Translations under genes and position numbers: made by a program
Source: Steromphala cineraria
Lineage: Eukaryota; Mollusca; Gastropoda; Trochida; Trochidae
Direction: 5' to 3'
Assembly (NCBI GenBank): GCA_916613615.1
Contig: OU744731.1
Location: 14,328,726 to 14,392,725, forward strand
DNA length: 64,000 nucleotides
Notes under the pieces: generated by a model
What the model was told of the DNA's origin: nothing
The model's input: the letters and a program-made list of their open reading frames with translations, nothing else
The model's database searches: none
In this document: positions 51,441-61,955 of the stretch, piece by piece
Numbering within the stretch: the stretch's first letter is position 1
Layout: every line of letters begins with the position of its first letter

Positions 51441-53286
51441 TCTACCGTATTGAGCATACGCCTTGCATGTGAATGTATGTGGGGTAAAATTCATTTATCA
51501 TTATAAGTCAAAAAGTGTAAATAATAAAATATATCAATAGAACGCAACTTATGGTTGTGCCCAATAAAACTGAAATAAATGACAAAAAGATCGCAATTAC
51601 TAAAGCGGTTTAGATTTACAGAACCAACTGTAAAAGTGTATATTGTTAAAAAGGTAAGGCGAGTTTAATTTAAGGTTTTAGAAGGTTTTACTCATATTAT
51701 GCAGGTAGTGACATCGTTCGTAGTACAATATGCATGGGATTAAGCTAACTCACATCGACTGGACTCGAAAGCAATGTCTTAAAAGGCAAAAAACTGTAAT
51801 AAAAAAAACCACAAATCGTGGAAGACAATATTGCAGAGCAATTTGAAGATCTTTAGCCGAGGGAATATTTAAACAAAGCCCAACGCGCTGATAACGGCCC
51901 TATGTAATCCCGATAAATATGAAATATTACGTCCGATATTAGAAACATTTGGAATATATTGAATTTCAAAATATGGTATAATCATTCTTTTCGTATACAA
52001 GTACTCATGACATTTCAATCATTGAGACCACAATCTTTTTATGGTTTCCTCTTCTATATCCTTCGTTTTATGTGGCTTCAATGGCGACACAAATCGTACA
52101 AGTATGTGTATTTTTGCACGGAATACGTATTTCTCATTCAATGGAAAGTGTTATCGGCATGATAAAGCCAACAGTTATTTTTCGTATCCGTTGGGGTCAT
52201 ATATACCGATATCGATCTCCTTTACAAATTCCCCGATAAGACTGTCCCTTTACATCATAAATGATGCATTGCATAGACATTGTTTTTAAAAAAATACAAC
52301 AAAACGGCATGGTTCTTATATATAGCAATATGTATGACCAAGTAGTGCCAAAACACAGGCATCGCGGGTTGAATGAAAGCGTCCGATCACTTTTACTCAC
52401 AGGTACCAAAGGCAGTCTCATGTTCGAACACTTAATTTACCTTCTGTTTTCCTTACGTTAGGCCTGTTGGTTTCGATTGGAAAATCCAAAGGCTATCTTC
52501 TAGTTTAGTGTGTTTTTTAACGCAAGCTGCCATTGCAATAGAGCCAAAGGGAGGCAACTCTTACTTGTAAGTGAGATAGGCTCGCCAACTGGATTAAGTG
52601 AAGGTAAAAGAAGACGAGTTCGAAGGCACGTTGAAATGTTACTCATTTGAAAATTGTCGTATTAGATATATTCAGAATTTTGAAACATTGGAGTCATGGA
52701 AAAATAACTAAAACGGTAATTAAAGACATTTTTAGAAGGAATTATATTTTTGTCCATCCAATTCACTTCACTGTTGATTTGCATTTATCAATGACAGCAT
52801 AACAAATCAACGTCGACTATTAGAATAACATTATCAGGCATTGTAAAATGACATTGTATGATAAAGAAACGATCATGATCATGTGTTTTTGGTACGGTAA
52901 ATATGCTAAATTGATATTAGGAATACACACCGAGGCTCGCACAATAAATAAATTGCAGGATATTTACCTTCCCAAAACGCACATGGTTACCTCTAATTAT
53001 CAGTGAAACAAATAAAGCTTGATCTCTGTGATTACATTCATTGCCACCTTAAGTTTACTCTGAACCTTTCACTCATCATAACGCATGTCTGCTCACACAG
53101 AGATATACAACACGTGCATATGACAGGAAGTGCTAAATAGTTGACCTTTGGCTTCTCGGGAACAGCGTATTCCATCGTCTTTTAAAAATAGCAAAATTGG
53201 CATCTCACATGAACAAACAGCCAATATACATGTTTGTATTAAGTAAAGTCAATACAATCATGGGGCAACTCATCTACACGCCATCG
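51441..53286. other. Non-coding stretch
   Basis: No gene, array or element boundary was recognised. The overlapping small frames at 52041-52461 lack domains. Confidence 0.5.
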
Positions 53287-53432
53287 CCTCGAGAATTACC
53301 CTTAGAATACAACAAGAATACATGGCGTCACACATTATGTGACGTCATAGACAAATAAATAGTTCTCCTTCACATGACTACTAGTAATGCTATTCACAAA
53401 CGTTTCTCATATTCAGAGCTTCTCTCTTATTC
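53287..53432 (+). repeat. 146-bp direct repeat, left copy (target-site duplication)
   Basis: This is identical at every base to 54500-54645. It includes a CRE-like TGACGTCA at 53340-53347. It borders the 3' tail of the LINE insertion on its left. Perfect identity indicates a recent event. Confidence 0.95.
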
Positions 53433-54499
53433 AATCAATCTTTCAATCAATCTTTATTTCGGTACTTATAAGGCCACAGGCCTGTAGTACATTCAAGAGT
53501 AGATCACATTACAGATTTTGTTCTGGTACAATGGTTTTTCTGTATAACATTGCATAGTGAATAAACATTGCAAGGTTCTGTAGTACTCGAGTATTAGTAT
53601 TTGCTAACAATGATAATAGTTTTGTTACACTAGGGTACATGTAATAGTATGATTTAATGTATTTCGTCCGAAGACTTTTATAGATTGGGCAGATTAACAA
53701 GAAATGTAGCTCATCTTCGACAGCATTCAAATTACAAACTTGACATATTCTGTTATTTCTTGCAATGCCTACATATCTGCCAGTTTCAATAAACAATTCA
53801 TGGGATGAGCAACGAAAACGAGCTAAGGCAGTACGAAACTTTTTTAAATCAACTTTTAAAAGATAACTTTCAAGACATATTTCATATTTCCATTGTCTAT
53901 AATATAGACATTTAGTTGATAGTGACATGGATTCTGACCAGGATTGCAAGTATATATCTTTCATTCTTTGTGTAAATGAACTAATAAACTGTGGTTGTAA
54001 ATCTACACTTTGACTGTGCCAAATATGCCCATATCCTGTTTTGTTGAGTAACTCTCTAATATCGGTCACCCAATTACTTTTACCATTATTATCATACAGT
54101 TTCATCATATCAAAACATTTCTTGGGAAATCTGTGACAGGGCATCTTCAATAATCTTATCCAATATTTAATAGCTCTAATAGAGGAATAAATGAACAATG
54201 GAAATCTGCCTAATTCTCCGTAAACCATCGTGTTACATGTGCTTGTTTTAACACCAAGGAACTTTTTACATGCATATAAATGTATCCTTTCAATGTTATC
54301 ATATTGTTTTAATCCCCATATTTCAGATCCATACAAAAGTATTGGGCTTATCTTCATATCAAATATTTTGAAAAAGGTGTTAAATGACATGTCACCTAAA
54401 GATCGCATGTTTCTGTAGATACCTATAAAAATTTTCAAGGCTTGTGTTGATGCCTGTTTCGTGTGGTGGGACCAAGAGAGGTGATTAGAAAAGTATACC
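53433..54499 (-). mobile_element. 5'-truncated non-LTR retrotransposon insertion
   Basis: A minus-strand frame, open from 54528 to 53509, encodes the C-terminal third of a LINE ORF2. It includes ILLYGSEIWG (about residues 63-72), the RFRCSSHELFIETGRY region (238-252) and a zinc-knuckle-like C262-x2-C265-x9-H275-x4-C280 (LHFLLICPIY). The first nine residues come from the flanking duplication, so the frame's apparent start codon is not native. A 3' UTR of about 57 bases with the palindrome AGGCCACAGGCCT and a tail of GATTGATT units (53433-53455) completes the element. No internal stop is present in about 330 codons, so this is a young insertion. It lacks the catalytic part of reverse transcriptase and the endonuclease and cannot move alone. 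Confidence 0.93.
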
Positions 54500-54645
54500 C
54501 CTCGAGAATTACCCTTAGAATACAACAAGAATACATGGCGTCACACATTATGTGACGTCATAGACAAATAAATAGTTCTCCTTCACATGACTACTAGTAA
54601 TGCTATTCACAAACGTTTCTCATATTCAGAGCTTCTCTCTTATTC
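54500..54645 (+). repeat. 146-bp direct repeat, right copy (target-site duplication)
   Basis: This exactly matches 53287-53432. It adjoins the 5' (truncated) end of the LINE insertion. The second CRE-like site is at 54553-54560. Confidence 0.95.
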
Positions 54646-55320
54646 TGGTGTGTAATTTCTACTACTGACCTGCATGTTGCATCATTGTTCATGCAATAAC
54701 AACCTAAACAACGTCTTAATCTGCATCCTAAGAAAACTATTGTATTCCCGATTATCCAACAAGTCAGAACAGGTCAAGGGTGTTTACAAGTTCAAGGCTG
54801 ATTAACACGAGCAATTGCACAAGGAAAAGAAATATTGAACATGGATGTGCATCATGCACACTCTTTGACCAACTGCACACACCGACTTGAAGTTTATATT
54901 TTTTTTAAATAAAATATTCGGAGAAATAGATTTGTTATTTGCATTTTCCATCTAAACTGTGAACTTTAGCTAGTACATAAAGGTTTAACAGATCCAAAAT
55001 ATTATCACTTTTGAAATCTGGACAATAACCAGAAAGGATTAGGTCTACAGTAAGCTTAATCTTATAGGCATATGGACACAATCAGTAAATATTTTGATAA
55101 CACGATTCTATTCAATTCATCAAAAACACTCATTAGTTATAGAAACTTTAAACACATAAGTCAAAAGCCATAAAGCATATTTTTAACATTGTACTAAGTC
55201 ATTGTAATTTTCAAACAAGGTCGAAATGGATCGAAATAAGTAAAAAACGAACCACACAAAATATTACCCTAACTGGAGTAGAATGATTATTTAAGAGATT
55301 TATAATGATTGATCTTTTAT
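54646..55320. other. Non-coding stretch
   Basis: AT-rich DNA with no recognised feature between two LINE remnants. Confidence 0.5.
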
Positions 55321-55324
55321 AATG

Positions 55325-55573
55325 AAGTCTTTTGGCGGGAAATCATTCCAGTGGAACACAGCTGTTCAGTGGAACTCTCTCCCGCTTAGCTTGAGAACAT
55401 CGCCAACCATTACAACCTTCAAGTCAAGATTAAAGACCTACTTCTTTGAGGATAATTGATATTACAGTTCTCAATACAAATACCAGACCAGACTTTGTTG
55501 TTAGCGCTTTGAGCATGCTTTATTGCGTGGAGTTCAGCGCATTACAAGTTGCCTTATTATTATTATTATTATC
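55325..55573 (+). pseudogene. CR1/L2-type LINE 3' end with (TTA)n tail
   Basis: A 45-codon stretch ending at the stop near 55458 reads SFGGKSFQWNTAVQWNSLP, then LSLRTSPTITTFKSRLKTYFF. This is the conserved last block of CR1/L2-like reverse transcriptases (consensus WNSLPL...L..FKS.LKT.LF). It is followed by a 3' UTR containing TAGCGCTTTGAGCATGC and GCGCATTACAAG. A (TTA)n microsatellite tail ends at 55573. Everything upstream is missing, so it is a 5'-truncated dead copy on the plus strand. It differs in sequence and tail from the insertion at 53.4 kb and belongs to another family. Confidence 0.85.
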
Positions 55574-58545
55574 TTTTGTCAGTTCCAGCGAAGTTACCTA
55601 TTTGACGTCCTAACTAAACCCTAAATTACATAAAATTTGCACTAAGATACATTTAAACACTTCAGTGATCAAGGTACTCTGTATAAATAGGTGTTAACGT
55701 TTTCTGGAATGCCAGCCCAACGACGGAAGTCTAGTCCTTTAAATGGAAATCTAGCGTAATGACGAAAATCAAATGTAAGGACAAAAATCTATTGTCATGA
55801 CGGTAATCTAGTCCCATTGCAGAAATTAAATCAAGCTAAATGACGGTAACACAATGGTTTCTGTAAATTATTTGTAGTGTACATACATTTACACTATGTT
55901 TCCCTTTGTTCAGCTATTCATCTTCTTATTCACTCAGTGCAAGGCTTCTTACTATTCTAGTTGTATTATTGGTTACCTTTCTCTGTAATATAAAGTACAA
56001 AGAATGAACAGGGAGGAGAGTGTTCATTTCGAAATTGCCCTGCAGTTGATTTAAAGTCAACTGCCCATGAACTGGACAAACGGATAAAGTTGCGACAGTC
56101 GAAAGTGATCAAATTATCGTCGGAGGTTTGAATTTTGACCTACATCTATATAGTTTTTACCTGTCGTCATAATCTATGCAGTTAATATGCATTACATGTA
56201 TGAAATCCAAGAACTCCTGATGAATTGGTGAAGCATAGTTTTGCATTGGAAATACTGCTTGATAAAGATTAATGAAATTTGCTTAAGACTTCCTTCTACT
56301 TCCTTGAACAAAAACAGGAAGTGTTTTGTTGTATTTACGTCATACGAGGTAACAGATCTGGTAACTTTGCTGTTTGATAGGCGATGGATTTAAGTGCTGT
56401 GCTCTCGTTAGTAGGACATGAAACAGTTTGTTGAATGTTAGATTTAAAAAGTCTTCCATAAAGGACTGCAAATAGCCTTTTAATCTATCCATTGGGACTG
56501 ATAATGTAGGTCAAAATATAAGATAACAATGAGAGTGTGTCACAGCTGAATATTTGTGTGAATATTTAATTACTTTTATAAATAATGATAAATATGAGCT
56601 ACATAACTCCATATAATAACTCATCGAGGCATTCATTTGAACACCATTATTACAAATATCTGAAACAAATGAACATTATGAATACCAATATAGTCACCAT
56701 TAAACATCTGTTGATTATAATATTCATTATTGAAATTCACATTCGTCCTGCTTATTTTGTCAAGCATTTAAGAGTAAATATCATTGTTTTTTAATGCCTA
56801 ACAAATCATGTCTGGTCTATAATTCGTAATTTTTATTCTAAATGAGGACGAAATTTACTTATTTTGAATTAATATAATCATTTCTTTAAATATAACTAGC
56901 TAAAACTGTTCATGAAATTCAAAATGTGTTAAATTATATATGATCCTATATTCATAATTTAATCAAATCGTTTGTATCGCAAAACTGACCCTTAGATACT
57001 AACTGCAAACGCTTTTTTAAATAAATTGAACATACATGTTACTTTGAAACATTGATGAGCTTTTAAAATATACCTAAGGCGACAAGGGCTTTAAAAACAT
57101 AAACAAACCCATTAGTAGTGAATTCATTTCACACGTCCACTAAGTAGCATTATACGCATCATGTAACCTTTCATCGCCATTCATTGGTGTAAATCTCTAG
57201 GCTTTAACCATAGTTGGTCACATAGAGGTCCGAATCGCTGATATGATACCAAAAACTAAAACATCAAAATCTGAACCTTTGCACTCATATTACAAAAAAA
57301 TATACAATCGTCATAATGTGACTAACCTATATTCCATATTTTGACGACATCGGGGGAGACATAAAGATCTTAGGAAAACATATAGACCTGTGATGAACAC
57401 AAATGAGAACACTTCGGTGACTAAAATCTGATCGAAAAACTCTCGCTGACTTATTTACATGGGGTTGAACTAAAACCATCTTTATTCATGGTTTGCAATC
57501 GTGGTTCATTCTTTAAACTAGCTGATTCCTTCTCACTTTTGGAACAATGTCCCTTACATTAGCACCATCCTTCCATTAGAACAAATTCCCGACCGATGTA
57601 CGATTATCAAGGGATCGTTAGCTGATGAGATTCATGACATATATTACATCTTATATTGACGGCCATATACCAAAACTGAAAATGGCATAAACAAATTGAA
57701 TTATGAGATTTGTTACGGGATATATGGATAATGATTGAAGATGCATTTGCAACAGCATTATGCACAGACTCGTGCATTATCCAAAAATTCGCTGCTCGCC
57801 AAAGCTTTACTTTTACATTATAGACATGTCCTTAATATCCATGCACCAATGAATGTTTTTTGGTTTATCATATATAAGTCACATACCTTCTGGTCAAATA
57901 ACATTTTGCTAAAATGTAGTTGTACAGTTGAACGTCGTCTGAATGTTTCTGTTTTTTTTTAATATTAGGAATCATATATAAAGTTCATATCAGTAATCAA
58001 TACAATTGCGAGGAGGATTTATTTGGAGTTATATAGCCATGTCTAAATCAAGTCCCGAAGCTTGTTATTTGATGTGGAAATCCGCTTATCGGTGGTCATA
58101 TTTAATCTAAAATTTAAAAAGGTTAACTGATGTGATAACTCCCTAAATATCCACTTTCTAGTGAATGTCAGTGTATTTATATAATCGAATTGATTTATGT
58201 TGAGAAAGACGAAGAGGCCTACAATTAGCCTCTTGCCGGACATTTAGTCTGATATGATTAAAGGTGAAAATAAATAACAGCCCAAAGGTGACTTAAGGAA
58301 ATTCAAAAGCTTTGAGTGGTGACATATATTCACTGCATTTCATCTGAAAACTCATTGAGGAAACTAACTTTATAACAAAGATACGTCTCAATACAAATTC
58401 GGGTGAAATAGTTCCCTATACATTTATACAGTTTAATTACACCATCCCCGATTGAAGGAAAGATTAGTCTCCAATATGTTATAAGACTGCAATCAGACAG
58501 GTCAACAGACGCGTTGATGGCTCACGGTAAAAACAAGTATTTGTC
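55574..58545. other. Non-coding stretch
   Basis: Very AT-rich around 56500-57000. No gene, RNA or repeat was recognised; small frames at 56585, 57735 and 58043 have no domain. Confidence 0.5.
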
Positions 58546-59400
58546 ACAAAGGTGACAAGATCCCCCGTCGCAAATTAATGTGAACAAAATGCATACTTTA
58601 TACATAGAAACACTTGTCTACACTTATCATGCTACTACATGTCATTTAGACCACAACAAATCAACTGGTCCCTGGGTTTTCCATATATAAGCCTCACTGT
58701 GACCTTGAAAATAATGTGAAGGTCACACAAATCGACTGGGCCCGGCGCCTTCCCAATAAGATGCATTGTGTAAGTTATGAAGAGAATCCAGTTAATGGTT
58801 ATTGAGATATCCCGCTGACAAGCCTAAAATGCAGGTTTCAATGCTGAAATTTTTAAAGTCTCGCTGTGAACTTGAAAATAATATGAAGGTCACACAAATC
58901 GGCTGGGCCCGGCGCCTTCCCAATAAGATGCTATGTGTAAATTATGAAGAGAATCCGGTGAATGGTTCTTGAGATATCCCGCTGACAAGCCTAAAATGCA
59001 GGTTTTAATGCTGAAATTTTCAAAGTCTCGCTGTGACCTTGAACATAATTTGAAGGTCACCAAAATCGACTGGGCCCGGCGCCTTCCCAATAAGATGCAT
59101 TGTGTAAGTAATGAAGAGAATCCGGTGAATGGTTCTTGAGATATCCCGCTGACAAGCCTAAAATGCAGGTTTCAATGCTGAAATTTTCAAAGTCTCACTG
59201 TGACCTTGAACATAATTTGAAGGTCACCAAAATCGACTGGGCCCGGCGCCTTCCCAATAAGATGCATTGTGTAAGTAATGAAGAGAATCCAGTGAGTGGT
59301 TCTTGAGATATCCCGCTGACAAGGGTAAAATGTCAAAGTCTCGTAATGACCTTGAAATGAAGGTCAAGGTCATGAACCTCTAGAGGGACCTTGCTCGACT
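58546..59400 (-). mobile_element. Family D interspersed element, copy 2, with 167-bp array
   Basis: On the minus strand the 3' end block (CGGGGGATCTTGTCACCTTTG plus TGACAA; hairpin TTGTCAC-AAAG-GTGACAA on the plus strand) matches the end of copy 1 at 37134-37162. Internally there are four tandem units with an exact 167-bp period: the anchor CCCGGCGCCTTCCCAATAAG begins at 58741, 58908, 59075 and 59242. Copy 1 has the same units in diverged form, so this copy was probably homogenised after insertion. There is no coding potential; the 66-codon minus frame at 58890 is one repeat unit read through. Confidence 0.88.
58690..59360 (-). repeat. Four tandem 167-bp units
   Basis: Units are near-identical (only a few substitutions apiece) and keep exactly 167-bp spacing. 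Each carries TGACCTTGAA-ATAAT-TGAAGGTCAC (a short inverted motif), the GC-rich anchor, GAGATATCCCGCTGACAAG and AAAATGCAGGTTT. The fourth unit decays after about 59330. Confidence 0.92.
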
Positions 59401-60225
59401 CGCTTACAAACATCATCAAGAACTTCTCAAAAGCTTTATTCTGTATAAATTCCACTTTTCAAAGTCCGTAAGCACACACTCATTGGATTGTTAATATCAT
59501 ATTTTCACAAAAGGGTTGTCTCCCCTTAAATTCAAATAAAAAGGAATAAAAAGGTGAAAGTTTCTTTCAAGTTCTCTGATTGCAAGCGCAAAAGTTTGCA
59601 CAGGTTTGAAATAAAGTCAAGTGATCGTTTAGTGGACAAATCGATAGGATTAGACACCGCTAGAAAGTCAAAACAACGGTTCTGAGTTGTTATTTGCATC
59701 ATTATCGTTGATTTCCCATATATCCATATAGGTTAATATTCATTACACTGCTGAAATCAAACAAAGCATTGTGCTAATATTAATATAAATAACTCTTGAT
59801 AACTTGATAGGACATCGTTTACAATGCAAAATCACATTAATACTGCTTGATAATGAGAAATGACTAATACTTCCCTTTCTGATGAAACGTTATATGTTTA
59901 ATGTGGTGTTTACGATGTAGCAAGAAACTGATCAATAACCTTTGTCATTACGAGTGACGAATTACCTTATGTACTAAATACAACGCCATTATAAACATAA
60001 CACCAATAAATATGTTATTAATGTCAGACGAATCTCTTATATATTTTCTCGAAATGTAAATAAACATCTATTGTCGTTAAATTAATTTTATTTAATAATC
60101 AATGTTTGATTTGGTGTATAAATATATATAAACATCACTTTTGCATTTGATAATTTTGTATTTATTAAAATTACTTATATATATTTTCATCTACATCTAT
60201 AGTATTCATGTCGCAACAAGTAGTT
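59401..60225. other. Non-coding stretch
   Basis: AT-rich, ending just before the Tc1 fragment; nothing recognised. Confidence 0.5.
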
Positions 60226-60450
60226 TGGGAATGTGGGAATAGGGAAACAGGGGCAACCTTTTGCAGATGATAACCTTGCTGAACATGGCAGGGATGGAGT
60301 AGGTTCAGTCATGGTATGGGTGGAATCACGTCGGATGGAGAGACTGATGTGCATGTTCTTGCGAATGGTAAATGAACTGTGTTCGATACAGAGATGAGAT
60401 CGTTGACGTCTACGCTGGGGCTATGGGGATAACTTTATGATGCAAATGCT
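60226..60450 (+). pseudogene. Tc1/mariner transposase internal fragment
   Basis: One frame reads GQPFADDNLAEHGRDGVGSV followed by MVW, matching the Tc1 block ...RFADxNLVEHDRFGGGSVMVWGGIS. After a frameshift, later codons give RYRDEIVD and YAGAMG, the next Tc1 block (VRYRDEILDP...YAGAMGDDF). The following DDNARPH catalytic region is absent. It belongs to a different sub-family from the remnant at 35.6 kb, since the shared blocks differ markedly. It is dead, with no termini seen. Confidence 0.75.
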
Positions 60451-60473
60451 ATGAATTCTCTGCAGGTTAAATT

Positions 60474-60520
60474 ATTACCATCCCCCACCATAAAGTTCGA
60501 GGGGGATATAGGTTTGGGCT
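60474..60520 (+). repeat. Short terminal-hairpin element start
   Basis: TCCCCC at 60481-60486 pairs with GGGGGA at 60501-60506 around ACCATAAAGTTCGA. It is followed by TATAGG and GGCTTTAATTC. The layout (small end palindrome followed by TAT) is like the left ends of families A and D. No right end was found. Confidence 0.4.
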
Positions 60521-61662
60521 TTAATTCCTCAAAAACCAACAATTACAGTGTCTGAACCTAACTTGGTGTTATATACAAAATAATCCAATTTGTAAATATC
60601 ACCAATCGTACTTGATCAAAGGTGTCAACTGAAATGTTGCATCAATTTATGCGTTGATGTGGATGTAACAGTTTCAAGGAGTTGGAATGTTACGCCTTCA
60701 TAATCATAAGCAGTTTGAAATCAAAACGATCGCATGCTTATCAGTTATTTTATAACCTTAACATTAATTAGGAGTCAAAATTACATTTCAGTGGGCAGAA
60801 TGCATTAAGGAAAGTAAAATTGAAGTCTGTCTATACCTGCTTCTCAAAAACCGATGTTCGTTTTCCTAATTGCAATAACTGCAGTGACGAATTTGAATAA
60901 TTGCCTATCAATAACACGTGATTTCCCTAAAATGACACTTGAAGAGCGATGATATTCTGTATCGTTGAGCGTTATTGTTGTATTAGGTCCAGGTGTTGAT
61001 TGTCTTTATATGGTACATATAAAAAACGTTACATTTTGTTGGTTTTGTTTCTCGATATTCCAACATTGAAATAATTATGTCTTATACACTATCTACATGC
61101 ATTATTGATTATGTGCTTTAGAACTGTCAAATACTAAAAAAACATATGGTATGATTGTGTCAAATCATTTGCATTTACATGACAAATATAATCTGATAGA
61201 TTTGATATAAACTTTAGTCGAGTGCGAAATTCAATGTATTCGACAAACAGATACAGTTTTGACTTGTCCATTTAATGTCATTTTAGTTAACTACCCGTAG
61301 TCAATCGTTGTGTTTACTATTCATTACATTGATGAAATCAAAGAAAAGTCTTCTATATAATTAACACTCCTTCCCATTGAAGATCATTGCAAAGTCACAT
61401 TAGCACTTTTTGATAAAGAACATGGATTTAGACTTCATTCCTTAATGGAACGTCATGTGTTCGTTTCGTTCTACGTTGGTGGTAACATGTAACTATTCAG
61501 GTTTTTTCATGAATTCAAGTGCGCAACACTCGTTTAATGGGCCATGGTGCAGTTTGTATCATGAGAGAAGTTTCCTTTCATCCATCTAAGAATTTTCAGT
61601 ATCACCAATGCAACTTACTATGTAGATCAAAATACAATAGAAATTTACAGAATATCACAGTT
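60521..61662. other. Non-coding stretch
   Basis: AT-rich; no gene or array was recognised. Confidence 0.5.
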
Positions 61663-61955
61663 CATTCTCTCCCCACAGAGGTAGATAGAGGTAGCCATAA
61701 CTTGTTGATACTACATCTGTTCTATTAAGACCAAATCCGGTAGTTTCCCCTGGCGGACAAAACTTGCAATGAAGAGAGCGGTTCATATCACAAAGCCATG
61801 ATTCAGTAGTCAAAAGGATGATTAAAGAACAGCGTCACTGATTGCCCAACTAACTTTTTTGCCTCCAATCAGGCATCTCCCATATGAGCCCACAAAGTAG
61901 GTGTAATTGGACAGAGGCTATATTAACATTTCATCACTTGATCTGCCTATCTCAA
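61663..61955. mobile_element. Mutator-like MITE, copy 4 (decayed right end)
   Basis: The left terminus CATTCTCTCCCCACAGAGG matches the other copies, as do internal blocks GTAGTTTCCCCTGGCGG and GCCTCCAATCAGGCATCTCC. The right end keeps CACTTGATCTGCCTATCTC but has lost the GTGGGGAGAGAATG tip. The 9-bp duplication cannot be verified. This is the oldest-looking copy and shows that the family is spread over at least 52 kb. Confidence 0.8.

Noticed and set aside
54502..54528. Start codon of the 339-codon frame as a native gene start
   Set aside because: The first nine codons lie in the 146-bp target duplication, not in the retrotransposon. The start is accidental.
53287..54645. Flanking 146-bp repeats as retroviral-type LTRs
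   Set aside because: No primer-binding site, polypurine tract, gag or integrase is present. The insert is a non-LTR ORF2 3' end with its own tail next to the left repeat.
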